64,000 nt of DNA from Rhodovarius lipocyclicus (GTDB taxonomy: Bacteria; Pseudomonadota; Alphaproteobacteria; Acetobacterales; Acetobacteraceae). The translations under genes were made by a program, and so were the position numbers. Each line of letters opens with the position of its first letter. Position 1 is the first letter of the stretch. The notes below the pieces were generated by a model. The model saw only the letters and a program-made list of their open reading frames with translations. It ran no database searches and was not told the DNA's origin. Location of the stretch: NCBI RefSeq assembly GCF_009900765.1, contig NZ_JAAABL010000001.1:310001-374000 (forward strand), given 5' to 3'. Shown here in pieces: positions 51,674 through 60,503 of the stretch.

Positions 51674-53854
51674 ATGGCCCAAATCGAAGAACTTGTGGCG
51701 CAGATCGCTGACGAGCATCTCCGCAAGGCGATCGCTGCTGAGGTTCGCGAGCTCAAGCGATCGAAGAAGTTCGGCCTAGTTTTCGAGGAGCACCTCCCCG
51801 AGACCGTCCGGTTGCCCAACCTCCCAATCACCGAAGGCGAGCTTGTTGCCCGCAAGAAGGAGCCCGGCAGCCAGCTTTGGCGAATCAAGAGCATCCGTTG
51901 CGGGGTTGCGACACTGGAAAGTGCCGTTGAAAGCCCGGCACCCGTCGTTCAGGAAGCACCGGTTTCAGACCTTGTTGTCGTGCGGCGGTTCGGTGATCCG
52001 ATCTACCCTATGCTGACGCCTATTGATCGAGTGGAGCGCGGCGGTCCCGAAAGGCCATGGCACACGCTCATCAATTCCGAGAACTTTCATGCCTTGCAAC
52101 TTCTCCTCTACTGTTACGAGCGCAAGGTTGATGTCATTTATATAGACCCTCCCTACAATTCAGGGGCAAGGGATTGGAAGTATAATAACGACTATGTGGA
52201 TAAGGCGGATTCCTTCCGCCATTCCAAATGGCTTGCCATGATGAAAAAGAGGCTGCTTCTCGCGAAGCGACTTCTGAAGCCGGATGGAGTTCTCATCATT
52301 ACCATTGATGAGAACGAGCTTCACCACCTCGGCATGCTTCTCGAAGACGTCATAGGGACTCACCTCCGGCGGATGGTGACAATCGTCATCAATCCCAAGG
52401 GTGCGGGCCGCTATAATTTTGCACGCATGGAGGAGCACGCGGCCTTCTGCATTCCGAGTGGCAATCAGTCGGTCGTTAACGCCAACTATCTTCGGGACCT
52501 TGCCCGGATTGGCGTTACCGAGGACGTGATCGCGGAGGAGCAGGACGAGGACCTGGAGGACGACGAAGAGGCGAGCGAGGCCGACGACGAAAGCGCAGAG
52601 GCCGAAGCCCAGATTGAGGCCGCCCGTGCCGACCTACCGTTCCCGCCTGAGGACATCGACCTTTGGACCCTGCGCCATGCCCGGCGCCGTGGCAACCAAT
52701 CGAGCTACCGGCATCAACGCTGGCGCCAGTTCTACCCAATCTTCATCGATCCCGAGACGCGGACGGTGAAGGATGTCGGCGATCCGATACCGCTCGGCCA
52801 GGACCCGAGCTTCGCCAAGAAGAACGGCTACACGCCCATCTGGCCGATCGATGCCGAGGGTAATCACCGCTGCTGGCGCTTCATCGCATCCAGCATGCGG
52901 ACCGTCCTGGCCGAAAAGCGCCTGATCCTTGGCCGCCGGAACGCTACGACCGGAAGCTGGACGCTCAACATCTGGGAGCTCAAGAACAAAACCAAGCTTG
53001 TGAAAACCGTCTGGTGGCATTCACGCCACGATGCCGGCACGCATGGCACTTCCATGCTTCACCAGCTCCTCGGTCGACGCGACGCTTTCCCCTTCGCCAA
53101 ATCACTCTACGCGGTTCGTGACGCCTTGCTGACCGTGATTGGTGATCGGCCGAACGCTCTTGTGTTGGATTTCTTTGCCGGTTCAGGCACCACCTTGCAC
53201 GCAACCGCGCTGATCAATGCGCAGCTTGGCGGCTCTCGCCGCTGCATCCTGGTATCGAACAACGAGCCAGGTGAGGCCGCTGCGACCCGGCTTCTAAAGC
53301 AAGGCCACTTTCCCGGCGATCCCGAGTTTGAGCAGGTTGGCATTTGCCAGAGCGTCACATGGCCCCGGTGTAAGGCGGCGGTCCTCGGCACTCGCGCGAA
53401 CGGAACTGCCCTGCCAGGCGCCTATCTCGACATCGAAGGTCATGCCAAGCAGCTGCGCCTAGCGCACGGCTTCGAGGAAAACGTCGAGTATTTCCGGCTC
53501 GACTTTCTTGACCCTGACGACGTTGCGCGCGGGGAAGCCTTCAAGGCGATTCTGCCGATCCTATGGATGATGGCAGGAGCGCGAGGAGAGCGTGAGGAAT
53601 CCAAGGGCTCCGGCTCATGGTTCATCCCGAAGCACTCGCCCTTTGCCGTGCTCATCAAGGAGAAGACATTTCGGGAGTTCAGGGACAAGCTGCGTGAAAG
53701 GCCGGACATCACCACGGTGTTCCTGGTGACAGACAGCGAAGAGAATTTCGGGCTGATGCGGCGAACCCTTGGCGCGGCCTATACATGCTTCCAGCTCTAC
53801 AGGAGCTATCTCGAAAATTTCCGCCTCAACACGCCTGAACTCGTTCTTACCTGA
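51674..53854 (+). CDS. Type III-like (beta-class) DNA methyltransferase
   Basis: 726 residues from ATG 51674, preferred over ATG 51629 because a GAAG lies upstream. Catalytic motif IV DVIYIDPPYN near 155 comes before the AdoMet motif LDFFAGSGTTLHATAL near 500, the beta-class order seen in type III Mod proteins. An acidic insert (about 286-315, EEQDEDLEDDEEASEADDES) is unusual and lies in the target-recognition region. The helicase gene follows after 12 bases. Modification half of a restriction-like system. Confidence 0.9.
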   Translation: MAQIEELVAQIADEHLRKAIAAEVRELKRSKKFGLVFEEHLPETVRLPNLPITEGELVARKKEPGSQLWRIKSIRCGVATLESAVESPAPVVQEAPVSDLVVVRRFGDPIYPMLTPIDRVERGGPERPWHTLINSENFHALQLLLYCYERKVDVIYIDPPYNSGARDWKYNNDYVDKADSFRHSKWLAMMKKRLLLAKRLLKPDGVLIITIDENELHHLGMLLEDVIGTHLRRMVTIVINPKGAGRYNFARMEEHAAFCIPSGNQSVVNANYLRDLARIGVTEDVIAEEQDEDLEDDEEASEADDESAEAEAQIEAARADLPFPPEDIDLWTLRHARRRGNQSSYRHQRWRQFYPIFIDPETRTVKDVGDPIPLGQDPSFAKKNGYTPIWPIDAEGNHRCWRFIASSMRTVLAEKRLILGRRNATTGSWTLNIWELKNKTKLVKTVWWHSRHDAGTHGTSMLHQLLGRRDAFPFAKSLYAVRDALLTVIGDRPNALVLDFFAGSGTTLHATALINAQLGGSRRCILVSNNEPGEAAATRLLKQGHFPGDPEFEQVGICQSVTWPRCKAAVLGTRANGTALPGAYLDIEGHAKQLRLAHGFEENVEYFRLDFLDPDDVARGEAFKAILPILWMMAGARGEREESKGSGSWFIPKHSPFAVLIKEKTFREFRDKLRERPDITTVFLVTDSEENFGLMRRTLGAAYTCFQLYRSYLENFRLNTPELVLT

Positions 53855-53866
53855 GGCGCCGCAGTC

Positions 53867-56341
53867 ATGAGATACGAACTTAAGACGTTTCAGACCGAAG
53901 CCGCTCGCAGCATTCTCACCAAGCTGGGGCAGGCCCGACCGGGCGTGACGGAAGGCGAGTTGGAAGCGATCATCCTGAGCGCCCCGACGGGTTCCGGCAA
54001 GACGATCACCGTGGCTGCCGTCATCGACTGGCTGTTCGGCGGCGCTGACGGAATACCGGCCCGCCCTCAAACTACATTCCTGTGGCTCTCGGACTCGCCG
54101 GAGCTCAACGCACAGAGCAAATCCAAGCTCATGGCCGCGTGCGATAATGTTCCCTTCCACAAGCTCATCACCGTGGACAGCGAAAGCTTCAACGAGCTCC
54201 GTTTGCAGCCAGGTTATGTGTATTTCATTAACACGCAGCTGCTCGGCCGCGACAAGATTTTGACGAAGCAGGGGGACCGCAAGAGCCTCACCTTTTGGCA
54301 GACCGTTGCGAACACCGTTGCTGCCGCTCCCCAGGATTTTGTGCTGATCATCGACGAAGCACATCGAGGTGCTGGCGTAGCCGAGCGCACACGCAAGCCT
54401 ATCATGCAGAAATTCATCACCGGGTCCGACGAGGACGGCCTTCCGCCTGTCCCCCTGGTTCTCGGCATGAGCGCTACGCCGCAGCGGTTCACGGAGCTCC
54501 TCGGGAACACTAGCCGGACGCAGAGGCCGGTTACGATCCCCCCGGATGCCGTGCAGAAGAGCGGGCTCCTGAAGGATCTGATTGTCGTCACCTCCCCTAA
54601 GAAGGCCGTGCAGAGCGATTTGACGCTTCTTGAGAACGCGGCAGCGCGCTGGAAGGACTTTCGCGCCAGGTGGGATACCTATTGCACCAAAGAGCGCGAG
54701 AAAGAGCCAGTCCGCCCGGTTCTGGTTGTCCAGGTGGAGGATGGAAGCGACGATGCCCTTACTCGCACGCCTCTTGATGACGTTGTCCGGGTCATTGAGC
54801 GCCAGACCGGGCAGCTTGGGTTGCACGAGATTGTCCACTGTTTCCAGAGCCGGGAAGACATCCGCTATGGCGGGCGCATCATCCGCCGGATGGAAGCTTC
54901 ACGCATCCAAGACGCGACGGACGTTAAGGTGGTCCTCTTCAAGACGGCTCTGACAACAGGCTGGGACTGCCCACGCGCCGAGGTGATGATGAGTTTCCGG
55001 CGTGCGCAGGACCCGACCAGTATCGCCCAGCTCGTCGGGCGCATGATCCGGACGCCGCTTGCCAGGCGGATCGAGAGCGACGAGGTGCTCAACACTGTCG
55101 AGCTATTCCTTCCGCATTATGATTCCCAGACGCTGGAGGACGTTCTTGCGCGGTTGCGCAGTCCGGACGAGCATGACAGCACGCCGAGCGACGTTACAAC
55201 GAAGGCCGTGGAATACCCGCGCAACGCCGGCTATGCGGCCGTATTCGACCATCTGGCAATGCTCAAGACCTACAGCATCGCTCGCGCTCCGAAGATGGGC
55301 GAGATTAAACGCGCTCTTCGGTTGGCCGGACTGCTGGTTCATGACGGCCTTGACCAGGACGCGGACGAACGGCTTCGCACCGAGCTTACGGATGCGCTGA
55401 AGAGCCTCAGGGACGACTACGCTGCGAACGATGCGGATTGGGACCGGACGGTTCGCGAGGGCGCCGAGATCGATGTGGATGTAACGGCGGTGGCTGTTGG
55501 CGCGATGAACGTCACGGGCCGTCGCACAGCCAGGATGCTTCTGTCGGCCGAGAACATCGAGCAGCTTTTCGATGAGGCAGGTCGCACCCTGGCCGCCGGC
55601 GAGGGCCTGCATCGAACCTACTGGAAGCGATTCCACGAACGCGCCAAGCCCAATGCAGCGAAGCTTGAGCTCTTTGCCGTCGTCCGCCAGGAGCAGACTG
55701 CTGGGGCGATGAATGGCCTTGCCCGGACCGCTTTCGAGAGACTCTGGAATGCCAACAAGCAGGCCATCAACAAGCTGCCGGCCTCACAACGCGCCCGCTA
55801 CAAATATCTCATACAGACAAGCGGTAAAGCCGAAGCGCAAGATTGGGAGCTGCCGGAGGTTATCGTCGAGAAGCCAGGCTCGGCCGTATGGAGCCAGCAT
55901 CTCTTCGCCGATCACAAAGGCGAGTTTTCGGCCACGCTGAACACTTGGGAATCCGAATTCTTGGCATGGTCGATGAAGGAGGGCGGTTTCGTCTGCTGGC
56001 TCCGCAATCTGCCTCGGCGGGATTGGGCATTCTGCGTGCCCTATGAGTATGGTGGGGAGAAGCCCTTTTATCCTGACTTCGTGATTGTTCGTCAGGTTGG
56101 AGGCGCCTACGTAGTCGATGTGCTTGAGCCGCACGACGATAGCCGCTTGGACACATGGGCGAAGGCCAAGGGGTTGGCGAAATTCGCCGAGGAACACCAC
56201 CTCGAATTCGGGCGTCTCATGATCGGCCGAAAGAAGGACGGCGTCATCCAGGTGGTTGATGTGTCCGACGCCAAGACACGGGCGCACGCCTTGAAAATGG
56301 GTGCGCCGGCCGATTTGGAGGCGCTTTTCGAGGATGTATAA
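53867..56341 (+). CDS. Type III restriction-like helicase-nuclease
   Basis: 824 residues. SF2 helicase with Walker A LSAPTGSGKTITV (about 38-50), DEAH box VLIIDEAHRGAG, GMSATPQRF and the motif VI-like QLVGRMIRTPLARR. The C-terminal segment YPDFVIV...AYVVDVLEPHD near 734-752 sits where Res proteins carry their PD-(D/E)XK nuclease. The Asp and Glu are there, but the usual lysine position is proline, so cleavage ability is open. Pairs with the upstream methyltransferase. Confidence 0.88.
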   Translation: MRYELKTFQTEAARSILTKLGQARPGVTEGELEAIILSAPTGSGKTITVAAVIDWLFGGADGIPARPQTTFLWLSDSPELNAQSKSKLMAACDNVPFHKLITVDSESFNELRLQPGYVYFINTQLLGRDKILTKQGDRKSLTFWQTVANTVAAAPQDFVLIIDEAHRGAGVAERTRKPIMQKFITGSDEDGLPPVPLVLGMSATPQRFTELLGNTSRTQRPVTIPPDAVQKSGLLKDLIVVTSPKKAVQSDLTLLENAAARWKDFRARWDTYCTKEREKEPVRPVLVVQVEDGSDDALTRTPLDDVVRVIERQTGQLGLHEIVHCFQSREDIRYGGRIIRRMEASRIQDATDVKVVLFKTALTTGWDCPRAEVMMSFRRAQDPTSIAQLVGRMIRTPLARRIESDEVLNTVELFLPHYDSQTLEDVLARLRSPDEHDSTPSDVTTKAVEYPRNAGYAAVFDHLAMLKTYSIARAPKMGEIKRALRLAGLLVHDGLDQDADERLRTELTDALKSLRDDYAANDADWDRTVREGAEIDVDVTAVAVGAMNVTGRRTARMLLSAENIEQLFDEAGRTLAAGEGLHRTYWKRFHERAKPNAAKLELFAVVRQEQTAGAMNGLARTAFERLWNANKQAINKLPASQRARYKYLIQTSGKAEAQDWELPEVIVEKPGSAVWSQHLFADHKGEFSATLNTWESEFLAWSMKEGGFVCWLRNLPRRDWAFCVPYEYGGEKPFYPDFVIVRQVGGAYVVDVLEPHDDSRLDTWAKAKGLAKFAEEHHLEFGRLMIGRKKDGVIQVVDVSDAKTRAHALKMGAPADLEALFEDV

Positions 56342-56692
56342 TAGTGCCTAACAGCCGTTCCTCCCGGCTTGGCCCGTTGTGTCGTAGAATAATTATGACC
56401 TGTAGTGCTTGCGCACCACGGCCCACCCGCGACGTGCCCCTGGAAACCTCTCCGGTTCTCTGGCGGCCACCAGTACCCGGCTGTTGTCCGATGTAGCAGG
56501 GTTGAGCGCCGAGGCAGGTCCCTCGGCGTCTCATGCACGGCATCCGCCTTAGAAGGCTATTGCACCTCCCGTGGGGATCGGTTTGGCGCCGGCGACGTAG
56601 ACTGCCGACTTCTCTCCAACAGCACTGCATCGCTGAGCGTTAGCGCGGAGAGGCTCACCAGCGTGAATCACATCGCCATCGGGTCGGGGAAT
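56342..56692. other. Intergenic region after the defence cassette
   Basis: No gene seen. A GCCGAGG/CCTCGGC hairpin near 56510-56530 could be part of a terminator. The end (GAAT, 56689-56692) is the left copy of the target duplication of the next insertion sequence. Confidence 0.45.
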
Positions 56693-56726
56693 TGACCAGC
56701 CCCCATCGAGTGATCCAGGGGGAATT

Positions 56727-57605
56727 TTAGTGGGCCATCGCAGCCGCGCCTGCTCCTGAGCTGATCTGCGACCTGGCCATTGGCACCGTCTCTGGGGCGG
56801 GCGGGCGGTAACCCAGCGATGAGTGCGGCCGTACCCGGTTGTAGTGCCGGCGCCATTCCTCGATCAGCACCTGGGCTTCCTTGAGCGTGTTGAACACCTC
56901 GCCGTTCAACAGCTCATCGCGCAGCTTGCCGTTGAAGGATTCGACGTACCCGTTCTCCCAGGGACTGGCCTTCTCGATGTAGGCCGTCCGCGCACCGACG
57001 CCGGCGATCCACGCCTTCACGGCCTCGGCGATGAACTCCGGCCCCTGGTCCGAGCGAATATGCGCGGGCGTCCCGTGCGCTAGGAACAGGTCCGCCAGCA
57101 CGTCGATCACGTCCGACGAGCTCAGCCTGCGCGCCACGCGGATCGCCAGCGCCTCACGCGTGAACTCGTCCACCACGCACAGCATCCGGAACTTCCGCCC
57201 ATCCCGTGTCCGGTCCTCGACGAAGTCGTAGGCCCAGACGTGGTTCGCCCGCTCCGGCCGCAGCCGGATGCAGGAGCCGTCCACCAGCCACAGCCTACCG
57301 CGTTTCGGCTGCCGCTGCGGCACCTTCAGCCCCTCCCGGCGCCAGATCCGCTCGACCCGTTTGCGGTTCACCGCCCAGCCGGCGTCCCGCAGCAGTGCCG
57401 TGATCCGCCGATAGCCGTACCGCCCGTACCGCTTCGCCAGCTCGATCATGTCGGCGGTCAGCGCGGCTTCGTCGTCGGATCCTCGAGGCGCCTTCCGCTG
57501 CGTCGATCTGTGCTGCCCCAGCACCGCGCAGGCCTTCCGCTCCGACACGCCAAGCTCGCGCATGACATGCTCGACACAGGCCCGACGCCGCGCGGGGCTC
57601 ACCAC
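56727..57605 (-). CDS. IS3-family transposase OrfB
   Basis: 292 residues from GTG 57605, overlapping the orfA stop. HTH_21-type segment (ELAKRYGRYGYRRITALLRDAGW) followed by the integrase core with the DDE residues in WAYDFVEDR, IRSDQGPEF and NGYVESFNGKLRDELL. C-terminal EWRRHYNRVRPHSSLGYRPP is typical. Full length. Confidence 0.95.
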   Translation of the reverse strand: MVSPARRRACVEHVMRELGVSERKACAVLGQHRSTQRKAPRGSDDEAALTADMIELAKRYGRYGYRRITALLRDAGWAVNRKRVERIWRREGLKVPQRQPKRGRLWLVDGSCIRLRPERANHVWAYDFVEDRTRDGRKFRMLCVVDEFTREALAIRVARRLSSSDVIDVLADLFLAHGTPAHIRSDQGPEFIAEAVKAWIAGVGARTAYIEKASPWENGYVESFNGKLRDELLNGEVFNTLKEAQVLIEEWRRHYNRVRPHSSLGYRPPAPETVPMARSQISSGAGAAAMAH

Positions 57606-57880
57606 TTTCCCGATGCGGCTTCCTTCAGAATGACCTTCTCGAGCGTCAGGTCCGACACCGCCTTCCGAAGCCGCGCGTTCTCCCGCTCCAGCTCCTTCAG
57701 TCGTCGCACCTGGTCCAGCTTCAGTCCGCCGAACTCCGCTCGCCAGCGATAGTAGGTCGGCTCCGTCACCCCAATCGCCCGCACCGCATCGGCCACCGTC
57801 TTCCCCTGGCCGACCAGCACCTCCGCCTGCCGCAGCTTCGCGACAATCTCCTCCGGCGTGTGCGCCTTCTTCCTCGCCAT
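57599..57880 (-). CDS. IS3-family transposase OrfA
   Basis: 93 residues from ATG 57880. Begins ARKKAHTPEEIVAKLRQAEVLV, then an HTH (TVADAVRAIGVTEPTYYRWRAEFGGL) and a short coiled coil (LKELERENARLRKAVSDLTLEKVILKE). Its stop overlaps the orfB GTG start (GTGGTGA). Confidence 0.94.
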   Translation of the reverse strand: MARKKAHTPEEIVAKLRQAEVLVGQGKTVADAVRAIGVTEPTYYRWRAEFGGLKLDQVRRLKELERENARLRKAVSDLTLEKVILKEAASGKW

Positions 57881-58106
57881 CCCCAACCTCCCCTCGCTGC
57901 CGCCGGGATACATCACCGACGGACCGCTTCTACGGGGTCAGGTCAGAATCCCCAGCGTGAGTCACGGCCCGCGGGAGTTGGTATTATGCGCCGCGCGACC
58001 TTGGGGACGGATCAACGATCCGCCGAAATGAGAGATTGCTGGGGCAATCGCATTACTGAATTTCGGCGGCACCGGCCGGAAAACAAGACCTGAATTCAAC
58101 AGCTTA

Positions 58107-58245
58107 AGCTTGAGGGTAAAATCGGCCCACCCTCAAGGTTCGGAGACTCTCTGCTCTCTCCGGCCGAAATAGCACGGTGGTTGCGCCGTCGAACCATCAA
58201 GGTTCACCCGCAGACCGCGGCCAAACCTGCGCCTCAGCGCGGCGC
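58107..58245 (+). repeat. Diverged intergenic repeat, copy B (possible structured RNA)
   Basis: Counterpart of 17522-17660. CTTGAGGGT (58109-58117) can pair perfectly with the nearby ACCCTCAAG, or, as in copy A, with the distal ACCATCAAG with one mismatch. The inner stem CGGAGA/TCTCCG is kept with changed bases. It lies between the IS at 56693-57945 and the tRNA-Gly pair. The remainder of 57950-58280 shows no gene. Confidence 0.55.
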
Positions 58246-58280
58246 CCGGATCAGGAGAGACAGGTTGTGAGAGAGAAGAA

Positions 58281-58355
<75 letters not shown>

Positions 58356-58388
58356 TTACCGGCTTGCGCCGATAGGGTATTCACCGAA

Positions 58389-58463
58389 TGGAGCGGGCGA
58401 AGGGATTCGAACCCTCGACCCCAACCTTGGCAAGGTTGTGCTCTACCCCTGAGCTACGCCCGC
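58389..58463 (-). tRNA. tRNA-Gly(GCC), second copy
   Basis: 75 nt including CCA, same cloverleaf and anticodon GCC as the copy 33 bases away. The anticodon stem is CAACC/GGTTG, a compensated pair change relative to the first copy. The two are probably co-transcribed leftward. Confidence 0.96.
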
Positions 58464-58612
58464 GCTCCGTCTCGGTGGCGGGCTTTTGGCACAGGGAATC
58501 AGGCGTCGCAACCCCTCCTCATGTCAGTTTCGCGCCACCCGAGGTTTTTGCATGGGCGTTCCCGGGCGCGCCTGTCTTGCCGATACCGCCCCGCATCTGT
58601 CACACCCTGTCC

Positions 58613-59107
58613 ATGAGCACCGCCGACGCCCCGTCCCGCCCGGTTCCGGCCATTTCCGGCCCGCCGCCCCGCCTCCTCTGCATCCAGGCCCCCTATTACG
58701 CGGCCGTCGTGGAAGGCATGCGCCAGGGCGCCCTGGAGATGGCCACCGAGGCCGGGGCCACCATGGAAACCGTGGACGTGGCGGGCGCCTTCGAACTGCC
58801 CGCTGGTCTGCGCCTGGCCATCCAGTCCATGGCGACGGGCGGCACCTATTGGGATGGCGTGCTGATCCTGGGCTGCGTCGTGAAGGGCGATACTGACCAT
58901 TACGACCATATCTGCCGCGAGGCCTGCTCCGGCGTGATGAACATCACCACCGAAACCGGCTTTCCCGTGGGTTTCGGGCTGCTGACGGTCCATTCCCTGG
59001 CCCAGGCCGAGGAACGCTCCGCCCCCGGGCCGCACAACAAGGGCAAGGAAGCCATGTTCGCGCTGCTCAGCCAGATCGCGCTGCGCCGCCAATGGGGGCT
59101 GGCATGA
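58613..59107 (+). CDS. ribH: 6,7-dimethyl-8-ribityllumazine synthase
   Basis: 164 residues. ATG 58613 is chosen; the frame is open further upstream but overlaps the tRNA. Condenses the pyrimidinedione and dihydroxybutanone phosphate in riboflavin synthesis. Seen: VVEGMRQGALEMATEAGATMETVDVAGAFELPAGL, GCVVKGDTDHYDHIC with the catalytic-region His, and PVGFGLLTVHSLAQAEERS. Overlaps nusB by ATGA, the usual ribH-nusB pair. Confidence 0.95.
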   Translation: MSTADAPSRPVPAISGPPPRLLCIQAPYYAAVVEGMRQGALEMATEAGATMETVDVAGAFELPAGLRLAIQSMATGGTYWDGVLILGCVVKGDTDHYDHICREACSGVMNITTETGFPVGFGLLTVHSLAQAEERSAPGPHNKGKEAMFALLSQIALRRQWGLA

Positions 59108-59583
59108 GTCAGGTTCCCAAGGGCCGCCCCCGCACCGGGGCGCGCGTCGCCGCCGTCCAGGCCCTGTTCCAGTCCGAGGCCAGCGGCGAAAGCCCGGAGA
59201 CGGTGCTGAACCAGTTCCTGCGCCACCGCATCGGCCCCCAGGCGGGCGAAAGCTTCGATGACGGCCGCGTGGCGGAGGCCGATTCGGGCCTGTTCGTCTC
59301 CATCATGCGCAAGGTGGGCACCAACAGCGTCGACCTGGACGCGATCATCAGCACCCACCTGGCCACCGGCTGGCCGCTGGCCAAGCTGGACCCGGTGCTG
59401 CGCGCCCTGCTGCGCGCCTCCGCCGCCGAGCTGCGCGACGGCAAGGAACCGCCCGCCCGCGTGATCATCCGCGAATATCTGGACATCGCCCACGGCTTCT
59501 TCACCGGCGAGGAACCCCGCTTCGCCGCGGGCGTGCTCGACGCCCTGGCCCGCACGCTGCGCCCGTCGGAGTTCGGGGGGTGA
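59104..59583 (+). CDS. nusB: Transcription antitermination factor NusB
   Basis: 159 residues. All-helical NusB fold: RVAAVQALFQSE at the start, KLDPVLRALLRASAAELRDGKEPPARVIIREYLDIAHGFFTGEEPRFAAGVLDALAR at the end. Works with NusE and boxA in rRNA antitermination. Overlaps ribH and thiL on either side. Confidence 0.95.
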   Translation: MSQVPKGRPRTGARVAAVQALFQSEASGESPETVLNQFLRHRIGPQAGESFDDGRVAEADSGLFVSIMRKVGTNSVDLDAIISTHLATGWPLAKLDPVLRALLRASAAELRDGKEPPARVIIREYLDIAHGFFTGEEPRFAAGVLDALARTLRPSEFGG

Positions 59584-60503
59584 CCCTGCCGGCCGAGTTC
59601 GCCCTCATCGCCCGGCACTTCCGGCCGCTGGCGGGTGAGGGCGCGCTGGGCCTGCTGGACGACGCCGCCCTGCTGACCCCGCCCCCGGGCCGGGAGCTGG
59701 TGCTGGCCGCCGACGCCATGGTCGCGGGCGTGCATTTCCTGCCCGATGACCCGCCGGAGACGATCGGCCGCAAGCTGCTGCGGGTGAACCTGTCGGACCT
59801 CGCGGCGATGGGCGCCGACCCGCTCGGCTATCTGCTGACCATCGCCCTGCCCCATGGCACGCCCGATTCCTGGCTGGCGGCCTTCACGCAGGGCCTCGCG
59901 CTGGACCAGGCCGAATACGGGCTGTCCGTGCTGGGGGGGGACACCGTCTCCACCCCCGGGCCGCTCTGCCTGTCGCTGACCATCCTGGGCACGGTGCCGC
60001 CCGGCCAGGCGCTGCGCCGCGCGGGCGCGCGCCCTGGCGATGAGCTGTGGGTGACCGGCACGATCGGCGACGGGCATCTGGGCCTGGCGGCCGCGCGCGG
60101 CACCCGGCCGGACCCGGATGGCTATCTGGCCGGGCGCTACCGGCTGCCGCAGCCGCGCCTTGCCATCGGCCGGGCGCTGCGGGGGGTGGCCACCGCCTGC
60201 ATGGATGTCTCCGATGGGCTGGTGCAGGACCTGGGGCATCTCTGCCGGGCCTCAGGTTGCGGCGCCGTCATCCAATCGGGGCTGGTGCCGCGCTCGGCCG
60301 CCGCGCTAGGCGCTGATATCGCGGCCCTTATCACCGGCGGGGATGACTACGAACTGCTCTTCGCCACCGCCCCCGGCACCCTGCCCCAAGGCATGGCCGC
60401 CACGCGCATCGGGCACTTCACGGCGGCTTCCATGGATGTTGTTGTGCTGGACGATGCCGGCCGGCCCCTGCCGCTGACACGGCAGGGATGGAGCCATGTC
60501 TGA
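59580..60503 (+). CDS. thiL: Thiamine-monophosphate kinase
   Basis: 307 residues from GTG 59580, overlapping the nusB stop (GTGA). Makes thiamine diphosphate from the monophosphate. Family marks: GLLDDAALL, ADAMVAGVHFLPDD, LRVNLSDLAAMGADPLGYLL, GGDTVSTPGPL, MDVSDGLVQDLGHLC and GGDDYELLF. Third gene of the ribH-nusB-thiL run. Confidence 0.95.
   Translation: MTLPAEFALIARHFRPLAGEGALGLLDDAALLTPPPGRELVLAADAMVAGVHFLPDDPPETIGRKLLRVNLSDLAAMGADPLGYLLTIALPHGTPDSWLAAFTQGLALDQAEYGLSVLGGDTVSTPGPLCLSLTILGTVPPGQALRRAGARPGDELWVTGTIGDGHLGLAAARGTRPDPDGYLAGRYRLPQPRLAIGRALRGVATACMDVSDGLVQDLGHLCRASGCGAVIQSGLVPRSAAALGADIAALITGGDDYELLFATAPGTLPQGMAATRIGHFTAASMDVVVLDDAGRPLPLTRQGWSHV

Larger units (their letters stand above)
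56693..57945 (-). mobile_element. IS3-family insertion sequence (IS407-like)
   Basis: 1253 bp. Terminal inverted repeats start TGACCAGCCCCCAT at 56693 and, on the other strand, TGACCTGACCCCGT at 57945. A 4-bp target duplication GAAT flanks it (56689-56692 and 57946-57949), as usual for the IS407 group. Carries orfA and orfB leftward. Appears complete. Confidence 0.9.

Noticed and set aside
49253-56379. 10-bp inverted repeat CAACGGGCCA (49253) / TGGCCCGTTG (56370) around the defence cassette
   Set aside because: Too short and not extended into longer terminal repeats; matches of this length are expected by chance. No target duplication seen.
58388-58612. Upstream extension of the ribH frame to ATG 58388
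   Set aside because: It would translate the antisense of the tRNA-Gly gene; the conserved protein begins after ATG 58613.
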